A stretch of 44,922 nucleotides of DNA from Thermoplasmata archaeon. GTDB taxonomy: Archaea > Thermoplasmatota > Thermoplasmata > Sysuiplasmatales > Sysuiplasmataceae. This document shows, piece by piece, positions 7,350 to 16,014 of the stretch. The DNA is taken from contig JAKAVR010000010.1 of the NCBI GenBank assembly GCA_021817225.1, forward strand, positions 1-44,922. The letters run 5' to 3'. The translations under genes and the position numbers were made by a program. Below the pieces are notes generated by a model that worked only from the letters and a program-made list of their open reading frames with translations, ran no database searches and was not told where the DNA came from. How positions within the stretch are numbered: position 1 is the first letter of the stretch; the number at the start of each line of letters is the position of its first letter.

Positions 7350-8681
7350 CTAGCTCCCGCCGCCCATCGCTAGCAGAAAATTGCTTGTATGCTCAATTGC
7401 GAGATAGCATTTTTCGACATCCACGCTCTCGTTCGGTGCATGCGGCAGGGACCTGTTGTCCCCGACTCCTATCGCACTCACGCCGTCGGGTATGCCGAGC
7501 GTTTTTGTGAAGACACCCATGGGCTGCGTGCCTGCGCCGTTGATGAGCACCACCGGTTTCTTGCCGTACGTTTCCCCGGCTGATGATATCATGGATGAGG
7601 CGAGTCTGCTCCTTACGGATGTACGGACGGGATGCTCAAAGCCGAATTCAGACATCTTTCCCTCAAACCCGACTTGCTTCAGATGCTTCCTGAGCTGTGA
7701 GTAGAGTTTTGCAGGGTCCCGGTCCGGGACAAGCCTGAAGTCAATCTTCGCCATTGCCCTCCGCGGCGTGACTGTCTTCGGCCCCTCGGCCACATAACCC
7801 GAAAGGAAACCATCTATGTTGCAGGTGGGTTCTGCAAGCAGTGCCTTTGCCAATGCCTGCTTCGTCGAAGCCCTGAGCCTCTTCACACCGTACGACCTTT
7901 TCATCTCGGCCGGGTCAAGAGGGTAGTCTCTCAGCAGCTTTCTTTCTTCGCTGTTCAGCTTCCTCACGTCGTCGTAGAATCCCCTGAAAAGCACCCTCTT
8001 TCCGTCGTAAATCGTGTTTAGCGCATGCACAAGGTTCCAGGCCGCGTTCGGCGCTACCCCGGCGAGCGATGAATGCAAATCGCTCTTTCCAGTTGTCTCC
8101 TCAAGCTGCACGTAGAGCAGACCCTTGACTCCCAGTGTTACGGTCGGCCTCCCCTTTGCGTCGATCTGGCTCCCTTCCATTATGACCGAGTCTGCCCTGA
8201 ATCTCTCCCTGTGACTGCGTACGAACCTGTCGAGGCTCGGGCTCCCTATTTCCTCCTCTCCCTCAAACAGGAACCTGAGATTGATCTTCAGCTTTTTCTG
8301 TTCCATCAGCCTCCTGATGCCGAACAGTCTTGCCATCAGCGTTCCCTTGTTGTCAGCCGAGCCCCTTCCGTACAGCCTTCCCTCCTTAATCTCTGCGGAG
8401 AACGGGTCCGCTTCCCATTCACCAACAGGATCCACGGGCTGCACGTCGAAGTGGTTATACACAAGCAGCGTCTCGCGCGCACCTGCATCGAACTCACCAT
8501 AAACAACGGGATTGCCTTCGGTCGCCATTATCTCCGGGTTGAGGTCCATTGAATGCATCAGGTCCTTCAGATACGAGGCCGTCTCCTGAATGCTCTTCCC
8601 TGATGCGGAAATGGATGGTATGCGCACGAACTCACGGTACTTGTCAAGAAATTCATTTTTCTCCTTCTCGTTCAAAACCAT
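7350..8681 (-). CDS. M20-family metallopeptidase (dipeptidase/ArgE-DapE type)
   Basis: 443 residues of peptidase family M20: metal ligands in YNHFDVQP (His77, Asp79) and GRGSADNKG (Asp110), the catalytic/metal glutamates in FEGEEEIGS (about 142-144), and a middle dimerisation domain with SDLHSSLAGV. It has the layout of cytosolic non-specific dipeptidases and related Zn carboxypeptidases; no signal peptide, so intracellular peptide turnover is likely. Its ATG is preceded by a purine-rich AGAAGGGGAAG, and it is divergent from nop5 across a palindromic AT element. Exact substrate undetermined. Confidence 0.88.
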   Translation of the reverse strand: MVLNEKEKNEFLDKYREFVRIPSISASGKSIQETASYLKDLMHSMDLNPEIMATEGNPVVYGEFDAGARETLLVYNHFDVQPVDPVGEWEADPFSAEIKEGRLYGRGSADNKGTLMARLFGIRRLMEQKKLKINLRFLFEGEEEIGSPSLDRFVRSHRERFRADSVIMEGSQIDAKGRPTVTLGVKGLLYVQLEETTGKSDLHSSLAGVAPNAAWNLVHALNTIYDGKRVLFRGFYDDVRKLNSEERKLLRDYPLDPAEMKRSYGVKRLRASTKQALAKALLAEPTCNIDGFLSGYVAEGPKTVTPRRAMAKIDFRLVPDRDPAKLYSQLRKHLKQVGFEGKMSEFGFEHPVRTSVRSRLASSMISSAGETYGKKPVVLINGAGTQPMGVFTKTLGIPDGVSAIGVGDNRSLPHAPNESVDVEKCYLAIEHTSNFLLAMGGGS

Positions 8682-8730
8682 GTGACTTCCCCTTCTTCTC
8701 CTGCCTGAGTGACACGAATGGGCTGCTCCA

Positions 8731-8742
8731 ATAAACGTTTAT
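8731..8742. promoter_or_regulatory. Palindromic bidirectional TATA-like element
   Basis: ATAAACGTTTAT is a perfect 12-bp palindrome. On the plus strand its GTTTATC half lies about 26 bases before the nop5 GTG (8766); on the minus strand the same element precedes the M20 peptidase with a leader of about 26 bases. Confidence 0.5.
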
Positions 8743-8765
8743 CCTAGCACTGCATCCTTCGTTCT

Positions 8766-9821
8766 GTGTTCATCGCAACCAGGTGGTTCGGTGTCTTCCT
8801 TGCAGATGAAGGCAAGGTCGTGCGTTCCACACTCTTCCCAAAGGATCCTGCCGGGATAGCTTCACGCCTTTTTGCCATGCAGAAGGGGCACATCCTGGAT
8901 GAGGAGCGCTCCATGGCGCAGGGAAGGAAGGTGAATGTCCTTGAGAGCAGGCTCGAACCAATCGGAAGGATGGTGATGGAGGACACATCCTTCATCCAGG
9001 CATCCACCTTCGGCTTCCGCGAGCAGCTGCTGAAGGATGCCCTGGTCATGCTCGCCGAGCTGAAGTCGAAGGAGGAGACGGGGGCGGACAGGCATCTCAT
9101 GGAGGCAATAGCGACATATGACGCGGCCGAAGAACAGCTCAACCAGCTGGATCTCAGGCTGCATTCGTGGTACGGCCTCCACTACCCGGAACTTGGTGAT
9201 TTTCTCAGGGGAATGGATTATTCCAGGGCTGTCAGCACACTGGGCGACAGGAAGAGCATTCAGTCGGAGCATGGACTGCAGGGCATATCTATCGGCGTGG
9301 ATTTCATTCAGGAGGAGAAGGAAAGCCTAATGACCCTCGCCGCAGGGATACTGTATCTCAGCGATTTGGCTGAGAAGACCGGCGATTTCATCGACAGGAG
9401 ATCGATGGAGGAGTTTCCCAATCTTTCCAAGGTGCTTGGGCCCAAGCTTGCATGCAGGATTGTAAAGACAGCCGGGGGACTGGAAAGACTCTCTTCATTT
9501 CCGGCCGGGACTGTGCAGCTCATCGGTGCCGAAAAGGCGCTTTTCAGGCATCTTCGCAAGGGGAAGAGGCCGCCGAAGCATGGCCTGATATTTCAGCATC
9601 CGCTTGTCCACAGCCTGCCCCGGGAGCAGAGGGGGAGAATATCCAGGTTCCTGGCGGCGAAGGCTGTCATTGCCGCAAGGATTGACAGGTTCCATGGCAA
9701 TGATATAGGCGACAGGCTGAAGGCTGAGGTTGAGAAGAGGGCTTCAGAGCTGAGAAACTCTCCGCCGCCGAAGAGGCACCAGGCGCAGGCGGAGCGCAAG
9801 ACTGTCGCCAGAAGGCGATGA
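8766..9821 (+). CDS. nop5: C/D box methylation guide RNP protein Nop5 (NOP56/NOP58 family)
   Basis: 351 residues. N-terminal fibrillarin-binding-like domain, a long coiled coil (about residues 110-200), and a C-terminal Nop domain with GPKLACRIVKTAGGLERLSSFPAG and GAEKALFRHLRKGKRPPKHG, the RNA/L7Ae-binding signature. It bridges L7Ae-bound C/D guide RNAs to fibrillarin for 2'-O-methylation of rRNA. The basic tail after residue 325 is common in the family. The GTG start fits leaderless transcription. The fibrillarin gene that often follows nop5 in archaea is absent here; a 300-base non-coding stretch follows instead. Confidence 0.93.
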   Translation: MFIATRWFGVFLADEGKVVRSTLFPKDPAGIASRLFAMQKGHILDEERSMAQGRKVNVLESRLEPIGRMVMEDTSFIQASTFGFREQLLKDALVMLAELKSKEETGADRHLMEAIATYDAAEEQLNQLDLRLHSWYGLHYPELGDFLRGMDYSRAVSTLGDRKSIQSEHGLQGISIGVDFIQEEKESLMTLAAGILYLSDLAEKTGDFIDRRSMEEFPNLSKVLGPKLACRIVKTAGGLERLSSFPAGTVQLIGAEKALFRHLRKGKRPPKHGLIFQHPLVHSLPREQRGRISRFLAAKAVIAARIDRFHGNDIGDRLKAEVEKRASELRNSPPPKRHQAQAERKTVARRR

Positions 9822-10121
9822 GCCCGCCGTGCTAAGACATTCATCCCTGCAAAAGCGGCGCATCTCGAAACGCCGTTAAGTTTTGCCATTTTCGTCGGAG
9901 AAAAGCTCGCCAGATTCGCCCTATTGCGGCAATGGACGGTTGTTTCCTATTCTTTTGTGCCTGCACACCGCAGAATCTTTTTGCAGCCTCCGGTGATTTC
10001 TGCGAAACAGTTGAGAAACACTTCGGAGGTTCTGTACTTCTGAGGGTTGCTATAATATGGGCACAGGATGACCGACACTACTTGTGTCACAGTCTAATCC
10101 ACGAATCTTTGATCAACTGTC
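9822..10121. other. 300-base intergenic region without a recognised gene
   Basis: Between nop5 and a convergent membrane gene. Contains an AT box (TATAATATG, about 10051-10059) and a short inverted repeat GACAC-tactt-GTGTC near 10074. I could not fit a tRNA, a C/D or H/ACA guide RNA, or a coding frame with good character. Confidence 0.4.
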
Positions 10122-10547
10122 TCAAGTGTCATGTCTGAGGTAGCGCCTGGAAATTAGAAATAACACAAGTGAAAGGGCTGCGCCAACGCCAATGACTATT
10201 ACGATTGCGGCATCGTTGTGTTTAGCGACTAAGAAGAGAGTCTCTAAACCAGAAACAACTAGTAGCAGCACCAAGATAAAGATCCTCACCTTCTTCCATT
10301 CGCTAAAAGCAGCACTGGCTAATCTGATTGATGATGGCTTTCTGTTCCTATATTGAAGATAGACTATTATGTGAAGACCAAGCGACACACAAATCAAAAT
10401 GCCGAACGCGATCCCGATGGGACTCCGCTGGAGACCAGCAAATAGGCCTATCAAATAGACCCCTAGGACAAACAGCCAGGAGTAGAGAGAGTACCTTACA
10501 TATGCTATTGACTTCTCCCGCACTGAAGATCGCTCCTCGTTCTCCAT
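10122..10547 (-). CDS. Hypothetical four-helix membrane protein
   Basis: 141 residues: short charged N-terminus, then four hydrophobic segments at about 20-38, 43-65, 85-105 and 112-132, with basic loops between them (YRNRKPSS, EWKKVR, SRRYLRHDT). No family recognised, and no catalytic motif seen. Base composition looks more AT-rich than the flanking housekeeping genes. It is the right-most member of a minus-strand group of small proteins (10122-12357) with little recognisable homology. Confidence 0.6.
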   Translation of the reverse strand: MENEERSSVREKSIAYVRYSLYSWLFVLGVYLIGLFAGLQRSPIGIAFGILICVSLGLHIIVYLQYRNRKPSSIRLASAAFSEWKKVRIFILVLLLVVSGLETLFLVAKHNDAAIVIVIGVGAALSLVLFLISRRYLRHDT

Positions 10548-10580
10548 AGTTGTCCTCGTTCAAGGCATCGGCTCTTGCAA

Positions 10581-10754
10581 TCATTGGCAGTTAATATTAA
10601 CATAAACAGCTCCGGGAATGACGTTCGGGGAATGTGGCGACGCGCTTTTCAGGCTCCTGTCTTTGCTTTGCAAAGGGAAGACGGCAACACCGAATACACT
10701 CAGAAGCATTAACAGAGCGGCAAATACAGCAAATGCCGCAATGACTGATGGCAC
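10581..10754 (-). CDS. Possible small membrane-anchored or pilin-like peptide
   Basis: An open minus-strand frame of 57 codons from GTG 10752-10754 to TGA 10581-10583. It reads VPSVIAAFAVFAALLMLLSVFGVAVF then a polar tail. The frame stays open upstream to a TAG at 10791-10793, encoding LVNWKKEG just before the hydrophobic stretch; a basic-Gly-hydrophobic pattern resembles archaeal class III (pilin-type) signal peptides. No good start codon serves that longer form, and GGAGG lies too close to the GTG. It could be a decayed gene, a gene with an unusual start, or chance. Confidence 0.3.
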   Translation of the reverse strand: MPSVIAAFAVFAALLMLLSVFGVAVFPLQSKDRSLKSASPHSPNVIPGAVYVNINCQ

Positions 10755-10942
10755 ACCCTCCTTTTTCCAATTGACTAAGGCTGATTCCTCCTAATGTGTC
10801 TTGCTGCGTCGTCCTGGACGGACGATGTCGCCTTCTTGATCTGGCTCTATTTACTTGAAGTTAGTGATTTATTTTTGTCACATGTCATAAAATGACGAGA
10901 TTACACTTGGAGTGGACGTGAAAACCCACCGGGCCCCGTGAT

Positions 10943-11140
10943 TTATTTTTTCTCTCTCTCTTTGTCATCTTCAATGGCAACACCTCCAACTTCTTCCATC
11001 AGTTTATCTATGACGCCCGTCTTGCCGCAGAGGAGCCCCGTGACTTCATCGAGTTGCTCCTCCGAGAAGGTAGCGACCTTCTCGGCGTCCCTTTTCATCT
11101 TCACCGCCTTGAAGACAGTGAGATCCTCTCTCGTCCGCAT
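10943..11140 (-). CDS. Small hypothetical protein
   Basis: 65 residues, soluble and highly charged (MRTREDLTVFKAVKMKRDAE at the start, a lysine/glutamate-rich end), mostly predicted helix, with one cysteine. A ribosome site GGAGG 8 bases before the ATG supports translation. No family recognised. It lies between a possible small membrane peptide and a zinc-ribbon membrane protein on the same strand. Confidence 0.5.
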   Translation of the reverse strand: MRTREDLTVFKAVKMKRDAEKVATFSEEQLDEVTGLLCGKTGVIDKLMEEVGGVAIEDDKEREKK

Positions 11141-11196
11141 ACGCCCGCCTCCCTATGAGCACGGCCTGGAGACGCTGTTCTGAATTCTGCCACTCC

Positions 11197-11640
11197 TCAA
11201 CCCAGCCTTTCAAATTCAAGCCTGTTTCTGTAATACCAGTAACATGCCCCCATGCATGAAAACTCCATCACAAGCAGTACGTCAACAATTACTGTGAACT
11301 CCAATGGGAATACCTGGAAAAAACCGAAGTTCAAGACTGATGTGGCAAGGACGGTCATCAGGGCAACTGCAATTGGCAGCATCACGATAAAGTAAGTGAA
11401 GCGGCCCGCGTCTGAATAAACGGGCAACCCTGCTTCCGGGTTCGTGTTCCTGAGGTTGAAAGTTGTTCTCGCGTGACAATCGGGGCATCTGAATCTCCAG
11501 TCCAGACCATCGAGGGAGGCGGCCATTGACGGCCTCTTTCCATGCAGGAAATTGAACGCGAATCCGCATGCAGTGCATCGCGTAATGCTAAGCACCCACC
11601 GCCTTCTCATGAATCCCGGGGACCAGTACACAGAGTTCAT
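11197..11640 (-). CDS. Zinc-ribbon membrane protein, unknown function
   Basis: About 147 residues. The N-terminal half carries two CxxC pairs (CTACGF and CPDC, about 29 residues apart) forming a probable zinc ribbon; the C-terminal half has two hydrophobic helices (about 85-105 and 115-138), with aromatic-rich CYWYYRNR after the last. The ribbon is likely cytoplasmic. ATG at 11640 is used; a TTG three codons upstream (11649) is an alternative. No family recognised. Confidence 0.6.
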   Translation of the reverse strand: MNSVYWSPGFMRRRWVLSITRCTACGFAFNFLHGKRPSMAASLDGLDWRFRCPDCHARTTFNLRNTNPEAGLPVYSDAGRFTYFIVMLPIAVALMTVLATSVLNFGFFQVFPLEFTVIVDVLLVMEFSCMGACYWYYRNRLEFERLG

Positions 11641-11763
11641 ACGGCTCAACAGGCCAAGTACCTGATTCCATGAAGATAAGTCTTGGGAGTCTCACAGTGT
11701 ATTTCAATCCAAAGAGCAGGCGGACGCGTTGCTCTTCGCCAGAAGATATGCTCGCGGAGATGG

Positions 11764-12357
11764 TCAGAATGCCATGAGCGCCATTACAAATATCAGAGCA
11801 AGCTGGAATATCGCCTGCACGCCGCCGAGCTTCATGTTTATTGTTGTCAGCCTGACTATTTTCTTTGTGTCCGGCTTCTCCTTTATGATCTCGAGAAAGC
11901 TCCTGACCTCATTTGGAAGAAATATTCCCATTCCCTGTATGAAAAGAATCACGACAATGATGCCGGAGGCAATAATCTCAGGGCTGGAAAGGCTGAAAAT
12001 GCCAAGCCGTATCGCAAGATAATACCCGGCTGTAGTGGCAACCGAGGAGACAGAGGGCATTATGAAAAGCATGCTTGGTGTAAGTCTCTTTGCGATCTCG
12101 ACCTTCGCTGGAGGGTCTACAAGCCTCATCACGCTTACAAACACAACACCCATGAAGATGTCAAAACCCGTCCAGACTGCGCCTGTTATAACATGGACGT
12201 AATCAAGGTATGCTGTCTGCGGGAGCTGCAGCACGACAACAAGCGCAATTATGGGAATCAGCGCAATGATGAAGCTTCTCAACATGAGCTGCTTCGTGTA
12301 AGGCGGCCAAATACGCTTCGCCACGGTGATGCCTCCCGCAGCATACGAGTCGGCCAT
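11764..12357 (-). CDS. Multi-helix membrane protein, possibly CopD/DUF2269-like
   Basis: 197 residues with about five transmembrane helices. Helix 2 holds YVHVITGAVWTGFDIFMG, reminiscent of the conserved H..xxxxWxG helix of CopD/HemJ/DUF2269-like membrane proteins, where the histidine can bind haem. This relationship is suggested by pattern only. The ATG lies roughly 25-30 bases from an AT-rich element (12385-12395), so it may have its own promoter. No operon partner is evident; the phosphate-type MFS gene upstream is 117 bases away. Confidence 0.55.
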   Translation of the reverse strand: MADSYAAGGITVAKRIWPPYTKQLMLRSFIIALIPIIALVVVLQLPQTAYLDYVHVITGAVWTGFDIFMGVVFVSVMRLVDPPAKVEIAKRLTPSMLFIMPSVSSVATTAGYYLAIRLGIFSLSSPEIIASGIIVVILFIQGMGIFLPNEVRSFLEIIKEKPDTKKIVRLTTINMKLGGVQAIFQLALIFVMALMAF

Positions 12358-12474
12358 GCTTCCATGAACTCCAATTCGCTAGAAATAAGTTATGTGCTCT
12401 TCAGCCGCTTCTATGACGGAAACGGTGAATTGAAAAAGAGAAATAATTAAGTGGTTTTGTGAGTGGCTTGGTTC

Positions 12475-14016
12475 TCACTCGGCTGGAACGCTCTCCGACG
12501 GGCTTCCTGTCAGAAGCGACTCCGCAAGGTTCTCCCTGGACGTCTCTTCCAGCGTTGTCTGCTTTGTCTCGGGTATCAGGGCCAATGTAACTATTGTCCC
12601 TATTGCCGCAACGCCTGCCAGGAAAAGGAACATTCCAGGGGCACCCCAGAGCAGCAGAAGCGCAGGAAGCAGGATGACACCTACAGTCGCTCCTATCTTC
12701 CCTGTGCCGGCTGCTATTCCATGGCCCGTTGTCCTGAAAGCTGTCGGGAACACCTCTGTCGGCACTATGAACGTCGTTGTGTTTGGTCCTATGTTGCCGA
12801 ACAGGAAAGTCAGGCCGTAGATTATCACAAACGGCGCACCGAGTCCTATCAGTGAAGGGTCGAGACCAAGGACTGCAAAGGCAATCGCCATGACCGCGAA
12901 GCCTGAGTACTGAAGCGTCTTCCTGCCAACACGGTCAATCAGTGCAACCGCTATCCAGTAGCCCGGTATTGTGAATATAAGGGCTATGATGGCAGAGTAC
13001 TGTTCCGACACCATAAGATGCTGGACCTGTGTCAGCGTTGGAGCCGCGACCAGACTTAGAGACTTCAGCAGTGTAGGGGTGTCTATTCCAGTGCCGTAGA
13101 AGGACACATCGAACAGGAACCAGCTGAGTGCTGTTCCTATGACAAGCGGAAGGTATGTTGTGAAGAAGGTCAGGAAGGTTCCCTTGTTCCTCGCTTCTGC
13201 CCTGCTGTCCGCCCTGCCTGCCCTGGAAGCCTTAAGCGAGACACCGGTCAGGTCGCTGACCACATTTGCAGTCTCCTTGGCCCTTCCCTGCACATGCAGA
13301 GTGTATCTCGGTGTTTCAGGCATTCTTCTCCTGAAATAGTAGACTGCAGCCGCGGGGATAGCTCCTGCAAAGAGCATCAGCCTCCACGCAAGTCCAAGGT
13401 TTGTCGGGATGGCGTAGAGCAGCCCGATGGCAAGAAGTATTCCGGTTATGAGGCCGAAGCCCTGCATTGCAAAGACTGTGCCAACAAGCCTGCCCCTGCT
13501 CTTCACATTTGAATATTCGCTCATTATGGTGGCGCTCATCGGGTAGTCTCCGCCTATTCCAAGTCCAAGTATGAACCTGAATGCGACGAGAGATGCAAAC
13601 GACCATGCTACGGACGACAGAACTGCGCCCGCCATGAGAATTACCATCTCTATGCCGTAAATCGTTTTTCTTCCAAACAGATCTCCCAGCCGTCCAAAAA
13701 TCATCGGGCCGAATACGGCACCGAATATGGCCGCCGCCGATATCATCGACAGGCCCGTCAGACCTGTTATCTTGCTGCCTACATGGAATGAGAACACATA
13801 GCCCGGAATAGCGAACGGCACATAGAATGTGAACAGTGCCGTTATCACACCGATTACAAACAGGTCATAGGCATCGGTGAAGAAGCCCATGCCGGCAATC
13901 AGTATTGTCTTGTAGTGAAACCGCTTCACGCGACTGTCGTTCAGCGGTTTCAGTATGTCGTTTCCAGGCGAATTCAAGTCATTTCCATTCTGGTTGCTTG
14001 TTCTTGATTCGCTCAT
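12475..14016 (-). CDS. MFS transporter of the PHS (phosphate) / sugar-porter type
   Basis: 513 residues, 12 helices. GMGFFTDAYDLFVIGV at helix 1 is the signature of phosphate:H+ symporters (PHS family), followed by FGRLGDLFGRKTIYG (loop 2-3), GLGIGGDYPMSATIMSEY (helix 4 with an acidic residue) and PTEVFPTAFRTTGHGI in the C-terminal half. Archaeal members include carriers for phosphate, sugars or organic acids. The open frame extends to 14211, but ATG 14016 begins right before the typical N-terminal segment; the extra 65 codons read as a non-coding leader. Confidence 0.85.
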   Translation of the reverse strand: MSESRTSNQNGNDLNSPGNDILKPLNDSRVKRFHYKTILIAGMGFFTDAYDLFVIGVITALFTFYVPFAIPGYVFSFHVGSKITGLTGLSMISAAAIFGAVFGPMIFGRLGDLFGRKTIYGIEMVILMAGAVLSSVAWSFASLVAFRFILGLGIGGDYPMSATIMSEYSNVKSRGRLVGTVFAMQGFGLITGILLAIGLLYAIPTNLGLAWRLMLFAGAIPAAAVYYFRRRMPETPRYTLHVQGRAKETANVVSDLTGVSLKASRAGRADSRAEARNKGTFLTFFTTYLPLVIGTALSWFLFDVSFYGTGIDTPTLLKSLSLVAAPTLTQVQHLMVSEQYSAIIALIFTIPGYWIAVALIDRVGRKTLQYSGFAVMAIAFAVLGLDPSLIGLGAPFVIIYGLTFLFGNIGPNTTTFIVPTEVFPTAFRTTGHGIAAGTGKIGATVGVILLPALLLLWGAPGMFLFLAGVAAIGTIVTLALIPETKQTTLEETSRENLAESLLTGSPSESVPAE

Positions 14017-14567
14017 ATTTCTCAGATGGTCTGACCGAATGGAGCCATATGTAGCAAACCAACGTAGAGTCATTTGAGGACAATTCCAAACATAGTCTAT
14101 ATAGGTCTGAAAAAGTTGAGTTATCCCCTTGATGTGTCCCCTTCGTTTCGAGATGTGTGCCGATGGGTTGAACGAGATCTCTTCAGAACCCGGAGGTTTT
14201 ACCGATCTCATTTGATTTTGTGCCTGTAGTGCAACGGGCGTTTGAAGAGAACTTCTGTTCAGCCCCTTTCCAGAACGGAGTCAACTCTGCCCCTAAACGG
14301 TTCGCGGCGTGGCAACGAAGTCAAAGACAGCCTAAACGCAGCTTTCGCCAAACTCAATCACATTGTCATACCTTCGGCATCCCGTTTTTTCGTGAAGATG
14401 CAGGAGCATTGCACAACTGCATTTGCTGAAACGCTTGAGTTCAGAAACACAGAACAGTTGCAATAGCATTGTCATCTGTGTCTTTCTCCCGTTTAATCTG
14501 CTGGGCCTGTACGGCACTGTGGGATTTCTTGATGTATATGTTATTCCTTAGTCGTCAGAGATTGCTC
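14017..14567. other. 550-base divergent intergenic region
   Basis: Between the PHS-type carrier and the methyltransferase gene. It includes a TATA-like CTATATAG on the minus strand (about 14097-14104) for the carrier, giving a leader of roughly 55 bases, and GTATATGTT (14534-14542) on the plus strand for the methyltransferase. Two overlapping plus-strand open frames at 14220-14466 have no recognisable protein character. Nothing else is identified. Confidence 0.4.
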
Positions 14568-15473
14568 ATGGGTTCACCGGATGGAGTCGACACAACGAAC
14601 GACTTTTCACGCATTGAGTTCGAGCGGTTATGGAAAGGAAGGGGCAAGGTGACTGAAGTCGAGAGCTCGATCGCAAAGTCGCTGATATCATCCAATGGGG
14701 CTGGAAGGGCGCTGGAGGCCGGGGCGGGAAATGGAAGAATAACAAACATCCTCCATGATTCATTCCAGGAATACTACGCACTTGATGTCATTCCCGGTTT
14801 CCTGGAAAAAATAAAGTGCAAACATGATGGAACAAGGCTGGTGAAGATCAACGGGGACCTGCTTAAGACGCCTTTCAGGGACAACAGTTTTGACACGATA
14901 ATCATGATACGGGTTTTCAATTTCCTGCCCAACCCTGAATTGGCATTGAGAGAATTCCATCGTGTGTTGAAACCCGGCGGGTCTCTGATACTCAGTTATT
15001 ATCACACCGGCTCACTTGCCGTCATGGTGGACAAGTTCAAGGCAATGGGATTGGGAAATGGCGCTGTACCGATGGTGGAACGGGGAAGGTCAAGACAGGT
15101 GCTGTGTTCGCAATTCCTTGAGTTTTTCTATTCAAGATCTTATGTGAACAGCCTGGCGGCAGACGCTGGCCTTGTTGTAAGCGGTACCAGATCCTGCGGC
15201 CTTGAGGATTACACACCGTTCGAATACCTTCCAAGCAGTTTTCTGATCAATGCTTCCAGACTGCCTAATGTCCTTGGCCTGCTGCCTCACTCGTTTGTGC
15301 GCTTGAGAAAGCAGTCAACGGGGCAAGTTGCCGGGAATAGCTCCGATGAAGTAATGGCCTGTCCAGACTGCCATCTTGGAGTGGATTTGGAATCCATATG
15401 CTCCGGAAAAACGGACCGCTGCCCGAACTGCGGCCACAGTTTTGTGTACATGAATGGAGTCATGCGCGTGTAG
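14568..15473 (+). CDS. SAM-dependent methyltransferase with C-terminal zinc ribbon
   Basis: 301 residues. Class I methyltransferase fold: motif I ALEAGAGNGRIT (about residues 47-58), acidic residue after strand 2 (YALDVI), motif III-IV region GDLLKTPFRDNSFDTIIMI and EFHRVLKPGGSLILSYY, typical of the UbiE/Methyltransf_11 group. The C-terminus carries CPDCH...CPNCGHS, a zinc ribbon not usual in this group. Substrate unknown; the ribbon may dock the enzyme on RNA or protein. ATG 14568 lies about 30 bases after the TATA-like box; upstream in-frame codons look non-coding. Confidence 0.8.
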   Translation: MGSPDGVDTTNDFSRIEFERLWKGRGKVTEVESSIAKSLISSNGAGRALEAGAGNGRITNILHDSFQEYYALDVIPGFLEKIKCKHDGTRLVKINGDLLKTPFRDNSFDTIIMIRVFNFLPNPELALREFHRVLKPGGSLILSYYHTGSLAVMVDKFKAMGLGNGAVPMVERGRSRQVLCSQFLEFFYSRSYVNSLAADAGLVVSGTRSCGLEDYTPFEYLPSSFLINASRLPNVLGLLPHSFVRLRKQSTGQVAGNSSDEVMACPDCHLGVDLESICSGKTDRCPNCGHSFVYMNGVMRV

Positions 15474-15581
15474 GGATGCATTCTGTTCCGATCTCCTGAT
15501 GCATTCCAATGCCTCTCCCGTCCAGTGAATTGTACGGGGCAACCGAACGGCACACAACTTCTTCTTTTCTTCTGCGAAACG

Positions 15582-15589
15582 TATTTAAC
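15582..15589 (+). promoter_or_regulatory. TATA-like box for aIF5A-agmatinase
   Basis: TATTTAAC is centred about 34 bases before the aIF5A ATG (15620), implying a leader of only a few bases. Confidence 0.5.
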
Positions 15590-15619
15590 CAAGCTCAAGA
15601 TGGTCAAATCCGATAAGAT

Positions 15620-16006
15620 ATGGCATGGACCCAGGCCGAAGTCAGGGAGCTGAAAGAGGGCAGGTACATCCTCATTGACGAGCAGCCCTGCAAGATATTG
15701 AGTATTTCCACATCCAAACCGGGGAAGCACGGTGAAGCCAAGGCCAGGATTGAGGCCGTTGGTGTATTCGACGGCTCGAAGAGGAGCATCGTCCACCCGG
15801 TCAAGCACAGGGTGCAGGTGCCTCAGATGGACAAGAGGAAGGCACAGGTGCTGTCCATGTCAGGCGAGGAAGTGCAGCTCATGGACCTGGAAACATTTGA
15901 GACATTCCACCTCAGGGTGACAGAGGAGCAGAAGGGGACCCTGAAGGTTGGAGGAGAAACACTGTACGTCTCCTCAATGGGAATGAGAAAGATATTCGAT
16001 CTGTGA
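15620..16006 (+). CDS. Translation factor aIF5A
   Basis: 128 residues, the normal archaeal length. The hypusination loop [12 protein letters not shown] places the modifiable lysine at residue 36, followed by the SH3-like N-domain ([19 protein letters not shown]) and an OB-fold C-domain. It binds ribosomes stalled on proline-rich stretches and promotes peptide-bond formation after modification of Lys36 from spermidine by deoxyhypusine synthase. The next gene, an agmatinase-family enzyme of polyamine synthesis, begins at or just after its stop codon, a functional link between the factor and the supply of its modifying substrate. Confidence 0.96.
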   Translation: MAWTQAEVRELKEGRYILIDEQPCKILSISTSKPGKHGEAKARIEAVGVFDGSKRSIVHPVKHRVQVPQMDKRKAQVLSMSGEEVQLMDLETFETFHLRVTEEQKGTLKVGGETLYVSSMGMRKIFDL

Positions 16007-16014
16007 AAGTCAAG

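Noticed and set aside
9990-10060. Possible C/D box guide RNA after nop5
   Set aside because: GTGATTT and CTGA-like boxes are present but C does not match RTGATGA and no internal C'/D' pair is visible.
10864-10950. Direct repeat GTGATTTATTTTT at 10864-10876 and 10938-10950
   Set aside because: AT-rich 13-base repeat, one copy overlapping a gene end; too little to call an insertion-sequence boundary.
14220-14466. Two overlapping plus-strand frames of about 70 codons in the divergent gap
   Set aside because: No ribosome site, no hydrophobic or family pattern; probably chance.
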